Shown in pieces: positions 35,209 through 42,395 of a stretch of 64,000 nt of DNA. The DNA is from Micromonospora sp. WMMD980 (GTDB lineage: Bacteria; Actinomycetota; Actinomycetes; Mycobacteriales; Micromonosporaceae): the NCBI RefSeq assembly GCF_029626035.1, contig NZ_JARUBE010000003.1, forward strand, positions 4,526,001 to 4,590,000, read 5' to 3'. Each line of letters opens with the position of its first letter. The first letter of the stretch is position 1. Position numbers and translations under genes: made by a program. A model generated the notes under the pieces. It was not told where the DNA came from and ran no database searches. It worked only from the letters and a program-made list of their open reading frames with translations.

Positions 35209-35832
35209 TCAGTCAGGCGGCGGACCGGCGTACGACCGGATCCAGGCGTGCATGGCGATGCCGCTGGCCACCCCCGCGTTTATCGACCGGGTCGAGCCGT
35301 ACTGGGCGATCGAGAAGAGCGCGTCGCAGGCGGACCGGGCGACCGGGGAGAGCCCGGGCCCCTCCTGCCCGAAGAGCAGCACGCAGCGGCGCGGCAGGAC
35401 GCCGGTCTCCAGCGGGCGGCAGCCGGGCAGGTTGTCGATCCCGACCACCGGCAGTCGCTCACCGGCCGCCCAGGAGACGAACTCCTCGATCGTCGGATGG
35501 TGCCGGACGTGCTGGTAGCGGTCGGTCACCATGGCGCCCCGACGGTTCCACCGCCGGCGCCCGACGATGTGCACCTCGGCGGCGAGGAAGGCGTTGGCGT
35601 TGCGGACCACCGTGCCGATGTTGAAGTCGTGCTGCCAGTTCTCGATCGCCACGTGGAAGTCGTGCCGGCGCCGGTCCAGGTCGGCCACCACGGCCTCCCG
35701 CCGCCAGTAGCGGTAGCGGTCCACCACGTTGCGCCGGTCCCCGACGGCGAGCAGTTCCGGATCGAGGCGCGGGTCGTCCGGCGGGTCGCCGGGCCACGGC
35801 CCCACCCCCACGTCGAGCTGGTCGTCGGTCAC
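35209..35832 (-). CDS. TrmH-family (SpoU) RNA 2'-O-methyltransferase
   Basis: A 207-residue SPOUT methyltransferase. All three SpoU motifs are visible: motif 1 NIGTVVRNANAFLAAEVHIVG (about 70-90), motif 2 LLFGQEGPGLSP (about 152-163) and motif 3 GSTRSINAGVASGIAMHAW (about 180-198). SAM binds in the deep knot formed by motifs 2 and 3. It likely methylates a ribose in tRNA or rRNA; the target cannot be read from the sequence. GTG at 35832. Cytoplasmic. Confidence 0.92.
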   Translation of the reverse strand: MTDDQLDVGVGPWPGDPPDDPRLDPELLAVGDRRNVVDRYRYWRREAVVADLDRRRHDFHVAIENWQHDFNIGTVVRNANAFLAAEVHIVGRRRWNRRGAMVTDRYQHVRHHPTIEEFVSWAAGERLPVVGIDNLPGCRPLETGVLPRRCVLLFGQEGPGLSPVARSACDALFSIAQYGSTRSINAGVASGIAMHAWIRSYAGPPPD

Positions 35833-35867
35833 GGTCTGCAGAGGGTACGGGCCGGTCGGGCGCTCCG

Positions 35868-36362
35868 TCAGCGCAGGTCGAGCGCGCCGCCGAGCCGCTC
35901 CAGGAAGCGCCGGTCGGCCGGGCCGGGCGAGGTCTGGCCGGCGTGACACACCCGGGCCGCCACCGATTCCACCCACTGCCGGTACGCGGCCGAGTCGGCC
36001 GGATCGGCCCGCCGCCGCAGCACCCGCACCGCGGCCCGGGCGGCGGCCAGCAGGTCCACCAGGTCGGTGAGGCGAGCGCCGCGCTCGGCCGCGCCGTCGT
36101 GGCGGGCGTAGATGGCGGTGACCACCGCGCGGACCAGGTCGCTGTCGAAGGCCCGGCCGGCGGCCACCGCGTCCAGGCCGGCCAGCCCGGCGGAGACGTC
36201 CCGGTGCGGGCGCCCCGGGCCGGGCGAGGCGGCGGCGACGAGAACCCGGCCGGGCAGGTCGGTCAGCAGGTCCCACTCCGCCGCGGTGTACGCGGCGGCG
36301 GTGGTGGGCGGTGCGGCGCGGCGACCGGCAGAGGACGGTTCTCCGGCGACGGAGTGGCTCAT
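35868..36362 (-). CDS. Hypothetical helical protein, 164 aa
   Basis: An all-alpha, Ala/Arg-rich cytoplasmic protein with WDLLTDLPGRVLVAAASPGPG near residue 30, FDSDLVRAVVTAIYARHDGA near 72 and YRQWVESVAARVCHAG near 130. The ATG at 36362 has a GGAGGTGCCC ribosome site. The combination WDLLxxLPxxVLxAA...A is seen in other actinobacterial hypothetical proteins and in TerB-like helical domains, but I cannot place it. It stands upstream of the TrmH gene on the same strand with a 35-bp gap. Confidence 0.7.
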   Translation of the reverse strand: MSHSVAGEPSSAGRRAAPPTTAAAYTAAEWDLLTDLPGRVLVAAASPGPGRPHRDVSAGLAGLDAVAAGRAFDSDLVRAVVTAIYARHDGAAERGARLTDLVDLLAAARAAVRVLRRRADPADSAAYRQWVESVAARVCHAGQTSPGPADRRFLERLGGALDLR

Positions 36363-36453
36363 GGGCACCTCCAGCCAGAGCATATGCCCCGCGCACGGTC
36401 GCGGGCCCCGTCCCCGCCGAACGACGACGGGACCCACGTGGCGGCCGTGCGGG

Positions 36454-36969
36454 TCAGCGCGGCTCGGGGAAGCTCGGACGCTCCGGGTCGACGCCGTCCG
36501 GCGCGGCGGCGGCCGCGTACTCCCGCTTCGGGACCATGACCTTGCGCCGGAAGACGCAGACCATCGTGCCGTCCTGGTTGTAGCCCCGGGTCTCCACCGC
36601 CACCACGCCGCGATCGGGCTTCGAGGCCGACTCGCGCTTGTCGAGCACCGTCGTCTCGCCGTAGATCGTGTCGCCGTGGAAGGTCGGGGCGACGTGCCGC
36701 AACGACTCGATCTCCAGGTTGGCGATGGCCTTGCCGCTGACGTCGGGCACCGACATGCCCAGCAGCAGCGAGTAGACGTAGTTGCCGACCACCACGTTGC
36801 GCTTGAACTGGGAGGCGGACTCCGCGTAGTGGGCGTCCAGGTGCAGCGGGTGGTGGTTCATGGTGAGCAGGCAGAAGAGGTGGTCGTCGTACTCGGTGAC
36901 CGTCTTGCCCGGCCAGTGCCGGTAGACCGCGCCGACCTCGAACTCCTCGTAGTAGCGGCCGAACTGCAT
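36454..36969 (-). CDS. MaoC-family hotdog dehydratase (mesaconyl-CoA hydratase-like)
   Basis: A 171-residue hotdog-fold protein of the MaoC type, which hydrate enoyl-CoA esters. Conserved blocks are YYEEFEVGAVYRHWPGKTVTE, HLFCLLTMNHHPLHLDAHYA (the hydratase-2 type motif) and VVGNYVYSLLLGMSV. In Streptomyces and methylotrophs close relatives act in the ethylmalonyl-CoA pathway together with an acyl-CoA dehydrogenase and a CitE-type lyase; both types occur in this window (45442 and 48725). ATG at 36969; the next gene, thioredoxin, is divergent. Exact substrate is inference. Confidence 0.88.
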   Translation of the reverse strand: MQFGRYYEEFEVGAVYRHWPGKTVTEYDDHLFCLLTMNHHPLHLDAHYAESASQFKRNVVVGNYVYSLLLGMSVPDVSGKAIANLEIESLRHVAPTFHGDTIYGETTVLDKRESASKPDRGVVAVETRGYNQDGTMVCVFRRKVMVPKREYAAAAAPDGVDPERPSFPEPR

Positions 36970-37448
36970 CCTGGTCCCTTCGACGGGCGGCGATGGAGTT
37001 CGGCACAGCATGCCTTACCGCTGGTTAAGGCCGGGGCCGGGGCGCTCGCGCGGCGGAAATGTCACACCGGGCGCCACCCGGGGGGAGACGCAATGAGCGG
37101 CGGGGCCCTCCCCGGCACCCGCCGCCCACGCTCTGATGCAGAGGATTCTGCCGTACGGGGAGCGTCGACCAACAGAGATGGACGTCACATTTATCTTTTC
37201 GTAACACTACTCACCGTTACAGGAGCCCCCCTCCCAAGCGATCTCCGCAGGCCGGATACCCCCTCGTCAGAGCGCAAGTTACCGATTCGTAGCGAGAACT
37301 CAGCGTGATCTCCTTGGAAACGCTCCCATCACGTCCCGTCACGCAAATGCGTCCTGCACTTGCGATCCGCACGACCGCCAGGGACAGATGGAGTTCGATG
37401 TGCCGAAGATCACCTCCAGCCGGTCCGGTGTTTCGCCGCGCAGGTCAC
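36970..37448. other. Long divergent intergenic region without a supported gene
   Basis: About 480 bp between the MaoC and thioredoxin genes. No protein gene is convincing. The stretch 37180-37320 is the least GC-rich part (CACATTTATCTTTTCG, then GTAACACTACTCACCGTTAC with GTAAC/GTTAC arms), which would suit promoters or regulator binding for either gene. A 48-codon frame from 37388 overlaps the SigR-type promoter and is unlikely to be real. Confidence 0.5.
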
Positions 37449-37475
37449 GGGAATTCCCCTGGACCGAGCGTGGTT
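37449..37475 (+). promoter_or_regulatory. SigR/SigH-type promoter for thioredoxin
   Basis: GGGAAT at 37449-37454 and GTT at 37473-37475, separated by exactly 18 bp. This matches the actinobacterial SigR/SigH consensus (GGAAT-N18-19-GTT) that drives thiol-oxidative-stress genes. It lies 40 bp upstream of the thioredoxin start, a suitable distance for a short leader. Thioredoxin genes are classic SigR targets in Streptomyces. Confidence 0.8.
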
Positions 37476-37515
37476 CCACCGGACGTACGGCAATCCGCGG
37501 TGATCGGAGAGAGCA

Positions 37516-37878
37516 ATGTCAACGGTTGAGCTGACCACGGCCAACTTCGACGAGGTGACCGGGCGCGACGGCATCGTCCTGCTCGACTTCTGGGCCGACT
37601 GGTGCGGCCCGTGCAAGCGCTTCGCCCCCGTCTACGAGCGCTCCTCGGAGAAGCACCCGGAGATCGCCTTCGGCAAGGTCGACACCGAGGCGCAGCAGGA
37701 GCTGGCGGCCAAGTTCAACATCAGCTCCATCCCGACCGTGATGGCGATCCGCGACGGCGTCATCGTGTACGCCCAGCCCGGCGCGCTTCCCGAGTCGGCG
37801 CTGGAGAACCTCATCGAGCAGGTGCAGCAGCTCGACATGGAGGACGTCCGTAAGAAGCTCGCCGAGCACAAGCACTGA
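37516..37878 (+). CDS. trxA: Thioredoxin
   Basis: A 120-residue cytoplasmic thioredoxin. Active-site WCGPC with Cys30 and Cys33 (FWADWCGPCKRF), the cis-Pro loop ISSIPTV near 72-78, and a slightly extended C-terminal helix (LIEQVQQLDMEDVRKKLAEHKH). It reduces disulfides using thioredoxin reductase, which is not in the window. AGAGAG precedes the ATG. A SigR-type promoter just upstream indicates induction by thiol oxidation. The downstream HTTM and DCC genes are also of redox interest. Confidence 0.95.
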   Translation: MSTVELTTANFDEVTGRDGIVLLDFWADWCGPCKRFAPVYERSSEKHPEIAFGKVDTEAQQELAAKFNISSIPTVMAIRDGVIVYAQPGALPESALENLIEQVQQLDMEDVRKKLAEHKH

Positions 37879-38028
37879 GCACACGTTCCCGCCGCCGGTC
37901 GGCCCCCACCACGGGGCCCGGCCGGCGGCGTTCGCGTGCCGCGCCCGGCCCCCGGCGGGACGGACGGTCAGAAATGACCGACTGAGGGACAGTTGCGGAC
38001 GGTTCACGCGGCGTATCGTCACGGACTG

Positions 38029-38469
38029 ATGCAGACCTTGACCCCGCGCGGGCGTGCCGTCCGGCTGGCCGCCACCCTGCTCGGGCTGGCACTGCTCCTT
38101 ATCGGCACCGTCCACGGCACCGACGACGACTTCCCGTTCGGCCCGTTCCGGATGTACTCCACCTCCGACCCGCCGGACGCCCCCGCCCCCGACACCCGGG
38201 TCGAGGGCGTCGACCGCACCGGCGCGGTGGTCTCCCTCGGCCAGGACGCCACCGGCATCCGCCGCGCCGAGATCGAGGGTCAGCAGGACCGCTACGCCGC
38301 CGACCCGAGCCTGCTGCGCACCGTCGCCGAGGCGTACGCCGAGCGCCACCCCGCCGCCCCGGCGTTGGTGGAGGTGCGCATCGTGGTCCGCTGGTACGAC
38401 ATCCAGGGCGGGCGCCCGACCGGCGAGTGGACCGACCGCACCGCCGTACGCTGGGAGACCGCCGGATGA
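38029..38469 (+). CDS. Membrane-anchored/secreted hypothetical protein coupled to HTTM protein
   Basis: A 146-residue protein with one N-terminal hydrophobic segment (about 12-28, LAATLLGLALLLIGTVHG) serving as signal anchor, then an external domain: FPFGPFRMYSTSD, VVSLGQDATGIRRAEIEGQQ and VRIVVRWYDIQGGRPTGEW. The FxPFRMYS motif also occurs in other actinobacterial proteins next to HTTM-domain genes. The stop codon overlaps the next ATG by 4 nt (ATGA), so the pair is translationally coupled. Function unknown; probably a partner of the membrane protein. Confidence 0.8.
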   Translation: MQTLTPRGRAVRLAATLLGLALLLIGTVHGTDDDFPFGPFRMYSTSDPPDAPAPDTRVEGVDRTGAVVSLGQDATGIRRAEIEGQQDRYAADPSLLRTVAEAYAERHPAAPALVEVRIVVRWYDIQGGRPTGEWTDRTAVRWETAG

Positions 38470-39530
38470 CCGGCTGGCTCACCGAGGCGGTGCCGCGCGG
38501 CCGGGTGGCCGCCTTCCGCACCCTCGTCTACCTCTTCGTCGCCGCCGACCTGGTCGTCTTCACCCCCTGGGTGCGCACCCGCGTCGACGTTCCCGGCGAC
38601 CTCTACCAGCCGCTGCTGATCGGCCGGCTGCTGCCGCTGCCGACGCCCGACCCGGTGCTCGTCGGCGCGGTCTTCTGGGTGCTGCTGGTGGCCGCGCTGC
38701 TCGCCGCCACCGGCCGGGCGCCGCGGCTGCTCGGCTGGACGGTCTTCGCGCTCTACCTCGAGTGGATGATCGTGGCGATGAGCTACGGCAAGGTCGACCA
38801 CGACCGGTTCGGCCTCCTGGTGGCGCTGGTCGCGCTGCCGACCGCCGGCCGGGCCCGGCACGGCGACCCGACCCGCACCGAGGCGGGCGGCTGGGCGCTG
38901 CGGGTCACCCAGATCGCGGTGATCTGCACCTACTTCCTCGCCGCCTGGGCCAAGTTCCGCTTCGGCGGCCTCGACTGGGCGACCGGCTCGGTGCTGGCCC
39001 GGGCGATCATCCGGCGCGGCACCGACCTCGCCGACCTGATCGCGCAGGTGCCGCACCTGCTGATCGTCGCCCAGTTCGGCATCCTGGCCTTCGAACTGCT
39101 CAGCCCGCTGGTGTTCGTGGTGCCGGCCCGGTGGCGGACGGCCGTCGTCGGCTTCTTCTACTCGTTCCACCTGGCCACGATCGCCACCATCACCATCTCG
39201 TTCGCACCGCACCTGGTGGCGATGACCGCGTTCCTGCCGCTGGAGAAGGTCCGCCCGCTGCTACTGGCCCGCCGCCTGCTCGGTCGCCGCACCGACCCGT
39301 CCGCGACCGCGCCGCCGGCGTCTGCCGGGCCGGCGCCGGCCGTCGAGCCGGTCGGTCCGTCTGCTTCCGCTGCCGACGACCCCCGGACCGTGACGTCGCC
39401 CGGTTCGGCTGCGTCGCCCGGTTCGGCTGCGTCGCCCGGTTCGGCTGCGTCGCCCGGTTCGGCTGCGTCCGGCGGGGTGGCCGGCTCGGCGTCCCTGGTG
39501 GCCGGACGCGACCCGACTGCCGGTCCATGA
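38466..39530 (+). CDS. HTTM/vitamin-K-carboxylase-like membrane protein
   Basis: A 354-residue polytopic protein with about seven to eight hydrophobic segments in 1-275. The pattern recalls the HTTM domain shared with vitamin K-dependent gamma-carboxylase: RTLVYLFVAADLVVFTPWV at the start, EWMIVAMSYGKVDHDRFGL in the middle and FHLATIATITISFAPHL near the end. The last 75 residues are a Pro/Ala/Ser tail containing four exact SPGSAA repeats. Coupled to the upstream gene. Neighbouring thioredoxin and DCC-type genes suggest a redox context; catalytic activity is not proven. Confidence 0.78.
   Translation: MTGWLTEAVPRGRVAAFRTLVYLFVAADLVVFTPWVRTRVDVPGDLYQPLLIGRLLPLPTPDPVLVGAVFWVLLVAALLAATGRAPRLLGWTVFALYLEWMIVAMSYGKVDHDRFGLLVALVALPTAGRARHGDPTRTEAGGWALRVTQIAVICTYFLAAWAKFRFGGLDWATGSVLARAIIRRGTDLADLIAQVPHLLIVAQFGILAFELLSPLVFVVPARWRTAVVGFFYSFHLATIATITISFAPHLVAMTAFLPLEKVRPLLLARRLLGRRTDPSATAPPASAGPAPAVEPVGPSASAADDPRTVTSPGSAASPGSAASPGSAASPGSAASGGVAGSASLVAGRDPTAGP
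39396..39467 (+). repeat. Four exact 18-bp tandem repeats inside the HTTM-like gene
   Basis: The unit TCGCCCGGTTCGGCTGCG is present four times without change, coding for SPGSAA in frame. Identical copies at DNA level point to recent expansion and likely strain-to-strain length variation of the tail. Confidence 0.95.
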
Positions 39531-39571
39531 CCTGACCCGATCACTCTCCGTGCCGCGCGGGGAAAGAGACT

Positions 39572-39640
39572 CCAGAAGAATGCGGTATGCCTCTCAGTCA
39601 TAATTATGACCATGCGGCATATCGCTCAACAGCGATATCT
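39572..39640. repeat. AT-rich patch with stacked palindromes between convergent genes
   Basis: In a genome of about 73 percent GC this patch is nearly half AT. It holds a perfect 14-bp palindrome GTCATAATTATGAC (39597-39610), a hairpin ATATCGCT-CAAC-AGCGATAT (39619-39638), and two near-identical direct repeats ATGCGGTATG (39580) and ATGCGGCATA (39612). It lies between the 3' ends of the HTTM-like and DCC genes, so it is not an obvious promoter. Role unknown. Confidence 0.75.
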
Positions 39641-39730
39641 TGTTTTCGGCGCGACACGCCCGCCGCCTCACCGCCCAGCAGCCGGCGGACCGCCGGCCAC
39701 GCCCACCGCCCAAGGGTGGCGGCGGGTCGG

Positions 39731-40150
39731 TCAGGAGGTGGGGCCGGGTCGTCCCGTCGGACCGTACAGCCGCTCCCGCGCCTCCTGCGGCAGCGCGCAC
39801 GCGGCGGTGCCGCCGGGCAGGCGGTGACGGTTGCGGGCCACCCAGCGGTACGCGGGCCAGGCCGCCGCGCGCACCGGCGCGAGACGCAGGCCGCCCCCGG
39901 CGACGCGCCAGAGCGGCCCGCTGTCGGCGAGCAGCCGGGCGATCGCGTCCGGCCCGGCGGCCCGGGAGCCGTCGGCGCCGACCCACTGGACCGCCTCCTC
40001 GCACTCGGCCTCGGTCAGGCCCAGCGCCGCCAGGTCGGCGAACTGCCACGGGACCACGCGGGCGCCGGTCGGGACACGACGCTCGATGAACTGCGCGCAC
40101 CGGGTGCAGAAGGCGCAGTCGCCGTCGTAGACGAAGGTCGACGTCTCCAT
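39731..40150 (-). CDS. DCC-family (DUF393) thiol-disulfide oxidoreductase-like protein
   Basis: A 139-residue protein starting METSTFVYDGDCAFC. The DUF393 signature is YDGDCAFCTRC (Cys12, Cys15, Cys18), with VPWQFADLAALGLTEAEC and WVGADGSRAAGPDAIARLL following, as in the DCC family related to thioredoxins. Genes of this family frequently accompany HTTM-domain membrane proteins, and one is found 200 bp away on the opposite strand. Divergent from the radical SAM gene; a LexA-type box lies in the shared 91-bp interval. Substrate unknown. Confidence 0.9.
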   Translation of the reverse strand: METSTFVYDGDCAFCTRCAQFIERRVPTGARVVPWQFADLAALGLTEAECEEAVQWVGADGSRAAGPDAIARLLADSGPLWRVAGGGLRLAPVRAAAWPAYRWVARNRHRLPGGTAACALPQEARERLYGPTGRPGPTS

Positions 40151-40216
40151 GTCACCATCCTGCACCCACGCCGGGCCCGGCGGCGCGCGGTGTCCGGCGC
40201 GTCACTTGCACTTCGT

Positions 40217-40232
40217 TCGTACACATGTTCGA
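40217..40232. promoter_or_regulatory. LexA/SOS box
   Basis: TCGTACACATGTTCGA matches the actinobacterial SOS box TCGAAC-N4-GTTCGA at 11 of 12 defined positions, and the dyad extends to TTCG...CGAA. It ends 9 bp before the radical SAM start codon, where LexA would block transcription. It is 67 bp from the divergent DCC gene and could affect both. I recall the mycobacterial homologue Rv2578c being listed in LexA regulon studies (from memory, unverified). Confidence 0.8.
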
Positions 40233-40241
40233 ATGAGATCC

Positions 40242-42356
40242 ATGCGCTGGGACAACCTCTCCGCTCCCCCGGACGAGGGGACTCCCGATCGGGCGACGCC
40301 GGCGGCTCCACCCCTGCCGCTGGCGTTGCCCGGCGCGGTCGCCCGCACGTTCGACACCCCCGACTTCGCCGGCATGACCTTCTACGAGGTGCGGGCCAAA
40401 TCAATCATCAACCGGGTGCCGGGCCGGTCGCGTGTGCCGTTCGAGTGGACCGTCAACCCCTACCGCGGTTGCTCCCACGCGTGCACATACTGCGTCTCCG
40501 ACGACACGCCGATCCTGATGGCTGACGGGCGCACCCGACCGATCAGCGAGTTGGAGCCCGGCGACCGGATCTACGGCACCCAGCGGCGCGGCGCCTACCG
40601 CCACTACGTCGTCACCACCGTGCTCGACAAGTGGTCGACGGTGAAGCGCGCCCACCGGGTCACCCTGGCCGACGGCACCACGCTGGTGGCCAGCGGTGAC
40701 CACCGCTTCCTGACCGAACGCGGTTGGAAGCACGTCACCGGGAGCATGCGGGGCGGTGCCCGCCGCCCCTACCTGACCACCCGCAACCGCCTGCTCGGCA
40801 CCGGCCGCTTCGCCGTCGCGCCGAAGCGCTCCGCCGACTACCACCGGGGCTACCTCCACGCGTTGTTCCGGTGGCCCGAGCACCCCCGCCGGCAGCAGCC
40901 TGCGCACGACGACACGGCAACCCCCGACGTGCCCGACCACCGGCAGCCCGAGGACGCCGGGGCCGCCGGCGCGCGCCGAAGCTTCCGGCTGGCCACCGCC
41001 GAGGCGGAGGCGGTGGAGCGCGCCGAGCGGTTCCTCGCCGAGACCGGCGTCGCCGTCGAGCGGGTCGCCGGCCGGGCGGCGCGCCGGTCCACCGTGGTCC
41101 GCGTGGTGCGGCCGGCCGACGCCGAGGCCGTCGCGGCGCTGATCCACCCACCGGACGAGCCGACCGACGACTGGCTGCTCGGTTTCCTGGCCGGCTCGTT
41201 CGACGCCGGCGGCAGCTGCGGCCGGGGCGTGTTCCGGATCGGTGTCGCCGATGACGGGAGCCGGCGACGGGCGTCCGCCGCCCTCGACCGGTTCGCCTTC
41301 CGGTGGGTGCTCGACGACCCCGGCAGCCGCGGCGCGGCCTGCCAGCTCCGGCTGACCGGTGGCCTGCCGGCACGGCTGCGCTTCTTCCACCTGACCGACC
41401 CGGCCGTCACCCGGAAGCGTTCGATCGAGGGCGCGGCGCTCAAGTGCGCGGCCCGACTCCAGGTGACCGCCGTGGAGGATCTGGGCCTGGAGCTGCCGCT
41501 GTGGGACATCACCACCGGCACCGGCGACTTCATCGCCAACGGAGTGGTCAGCCACAACTGTTTCGCCCGCAACACCCACACCTACCTCGACCTCGACGCC
41601 GGGTCGGACTTCGACCGCAAGGTGATCGTCAAGGTCAACGCCGGCGAGCTGGTCCGGCGTGAGCTGGCCGCTCCCCGGTGGCGCGGCGCGCACGTCGCGA
41701 TGGGCACCAACGTGGACTGCTACCAGCGGGCCGAGGGGCGCTACCGGCTGATGCCGCCGATCCTCGAGGCACTGCGCGACTTCGCCAACCCCTTCTCCAT
41801 CCTGACCAAGGGCACCCTGCTGCTGCGCGACCTGCCCCTGCTGCGACAGGCCGCCGAGGTGACAGCGGTCGGGCTGTCCTATTCGGTCGGTTTCGTGGAC
41901 GAGACGCTCTGGCGGCTGGCCGAGCCGGGCACGCCGAGCCCACGCCGCCGGCTGGACGCGGTCCGCCGGCTGACCGACGCCGGCTTCCCGGTCGGGGTGC
42001 TGATGGCCCCGATCCTGCCCGGCCTCAGCGACGACGAGGAGTCCATCGACGCCACGGTGGCCGCGATCACCGCTTCCGGGGCCGCCGACGTGACCCCGCT
42101 GGCGCTGCACCTGCGACCCGGCGCCCGGGAGTGGTACGCCCGATGGCTGGCCCGCGAGTTCCCCCACCTGGTGCCCCGCTACCGGCGGCTCTACCAGTCC
42201 GGCGCGTACGCGCCGCAGGTCTATCAGCGGGAGGTGACCGCGCGGGTCCGGATGGCGGCGCGCCGGCACGGGCTGCACCGCGGCGAGGTCGGCGACAACC
42301 GCCGGCTTCCCGACCCGCCGCCGGCACCGGCCGCCGAGCAGCTCTCGCTCCTCTAG
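40242..42356 (+). CDS. Rv2578c-family radical SAM protein interrupted by an intein
   Basis: A 704-residue precursor; removal of a 356-residue intein (residues 84-439) leaves a 348-residue radical SAM protein, the normal family size. The Fe-S motif is CSHACTY-C: Cys77, Cys81 and, after splicing, the Cys that follows the intein. Further family blocks are GTNVDCYQRAEGRYRL, SILTKGTLLLRDL and LMAPILPGLSDDEES. Related to spore-photoproduct-lyase-like Rv2578c proteins, possibly in DNA repair. I take the ATG at 40242 (MRWDNL); an ATG at 40233 adds three residues. A LexA box upstream suggests SOS induction. Confidence 0.93.
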   Translation: MRWDNLSAPPDEGTPDRATPAAPPLPLALPGAVARTFDTPDFAGMTFYEVRAKSIINRVPGRSRVPFEWTVNPYRGCSHACTYCVSDDTPILMADGRTRPISELEPGDRIYGTQRRGAYRHYVVTTVLDKWSTVKRAHRVTLADGTTLVASGDHRFLTERGWKHVTGSMRGGARRPYLTTRNRLLGTGRFAVAPKRSADYHRGYLHALFRWPEHPRRQQPAHDDTATPDVPDHRQPEDAGAAGARRSFRLATAEAEAVERAERFLAETGVAVERVAGRAARRSTVVRVVRPADAEAVAALIHPPDEPTDDWLLGFLAGSFDAGGSCGRGVFRIGVADDGSRRRASAALDRFAFRWVLDDPGSRGAACQLRLTGGLPARLRFFHLTDPAVTRKRSIEGAALKCAARLQVTAVEDLGLELPLWDITTGTGDFIANGVVSHNCFARNTHTYLDLDAGSDFDRKVIVKVNAGELVRRELAAPRWRGAHVAMGTNVDCYQRAEGRYRLMPPILEALRDFANPFSILTKGTLLLRDLPLLRQAAEVTAVGLSYSVGFVDETLWRLAEPGTPSPRRRLDAVRRLTDAGFPVGVLMAPILPGLSDDEESIDATVAAITASGAADVTPLALHLRPGAREWYARWLAREFPHLVPRYRRLYQSGAYAPQVYQREVTARVRMAARRHGLHRGEVGDNRRLPDPPPAPAAEQLSLL
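40491..41558 (+). mobile_element. Intein (356 aa) with degenerate LAGLIDADG endonuclease region
   Basis: Starts at Cys84 with the N1 block CVSDDTPILMADG and ends with block F/G WDITTGTGDFIANGVVSHN followed by the +1 Cys. Block B is SGDHRFLTERGW with its conserved His. Two dodecapeptide-like segments lie between: HRGYLHALFRW (about 40845-40875), lacking the catalytic acidic residue, and LLGFLAGSFDAGG (about 41176-41214), which keeps an Asp. Splicing residues (Cys1, His-Asn end, Cys+1) are intact, so splicing is expected; homing activity is probably lost. Insertion at the radical SAM Fe-S cysteine is exact. Confidence 0.93.
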
Positions 42357-42395
42357 GGACGGCAGGCGGCGACGCGCCTGTGTACGCTCCGAACC

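Noticed and set aside
37388..37534. 48-codon frame (MEFDVPKITSS...) ending inside the thioredoxin start
   Set aside because: It spans the SigR-type promoter, turns Arg-rich after residue 15 and overlaps the thioredoxin start; better explained as non-coding regulatory DNA.
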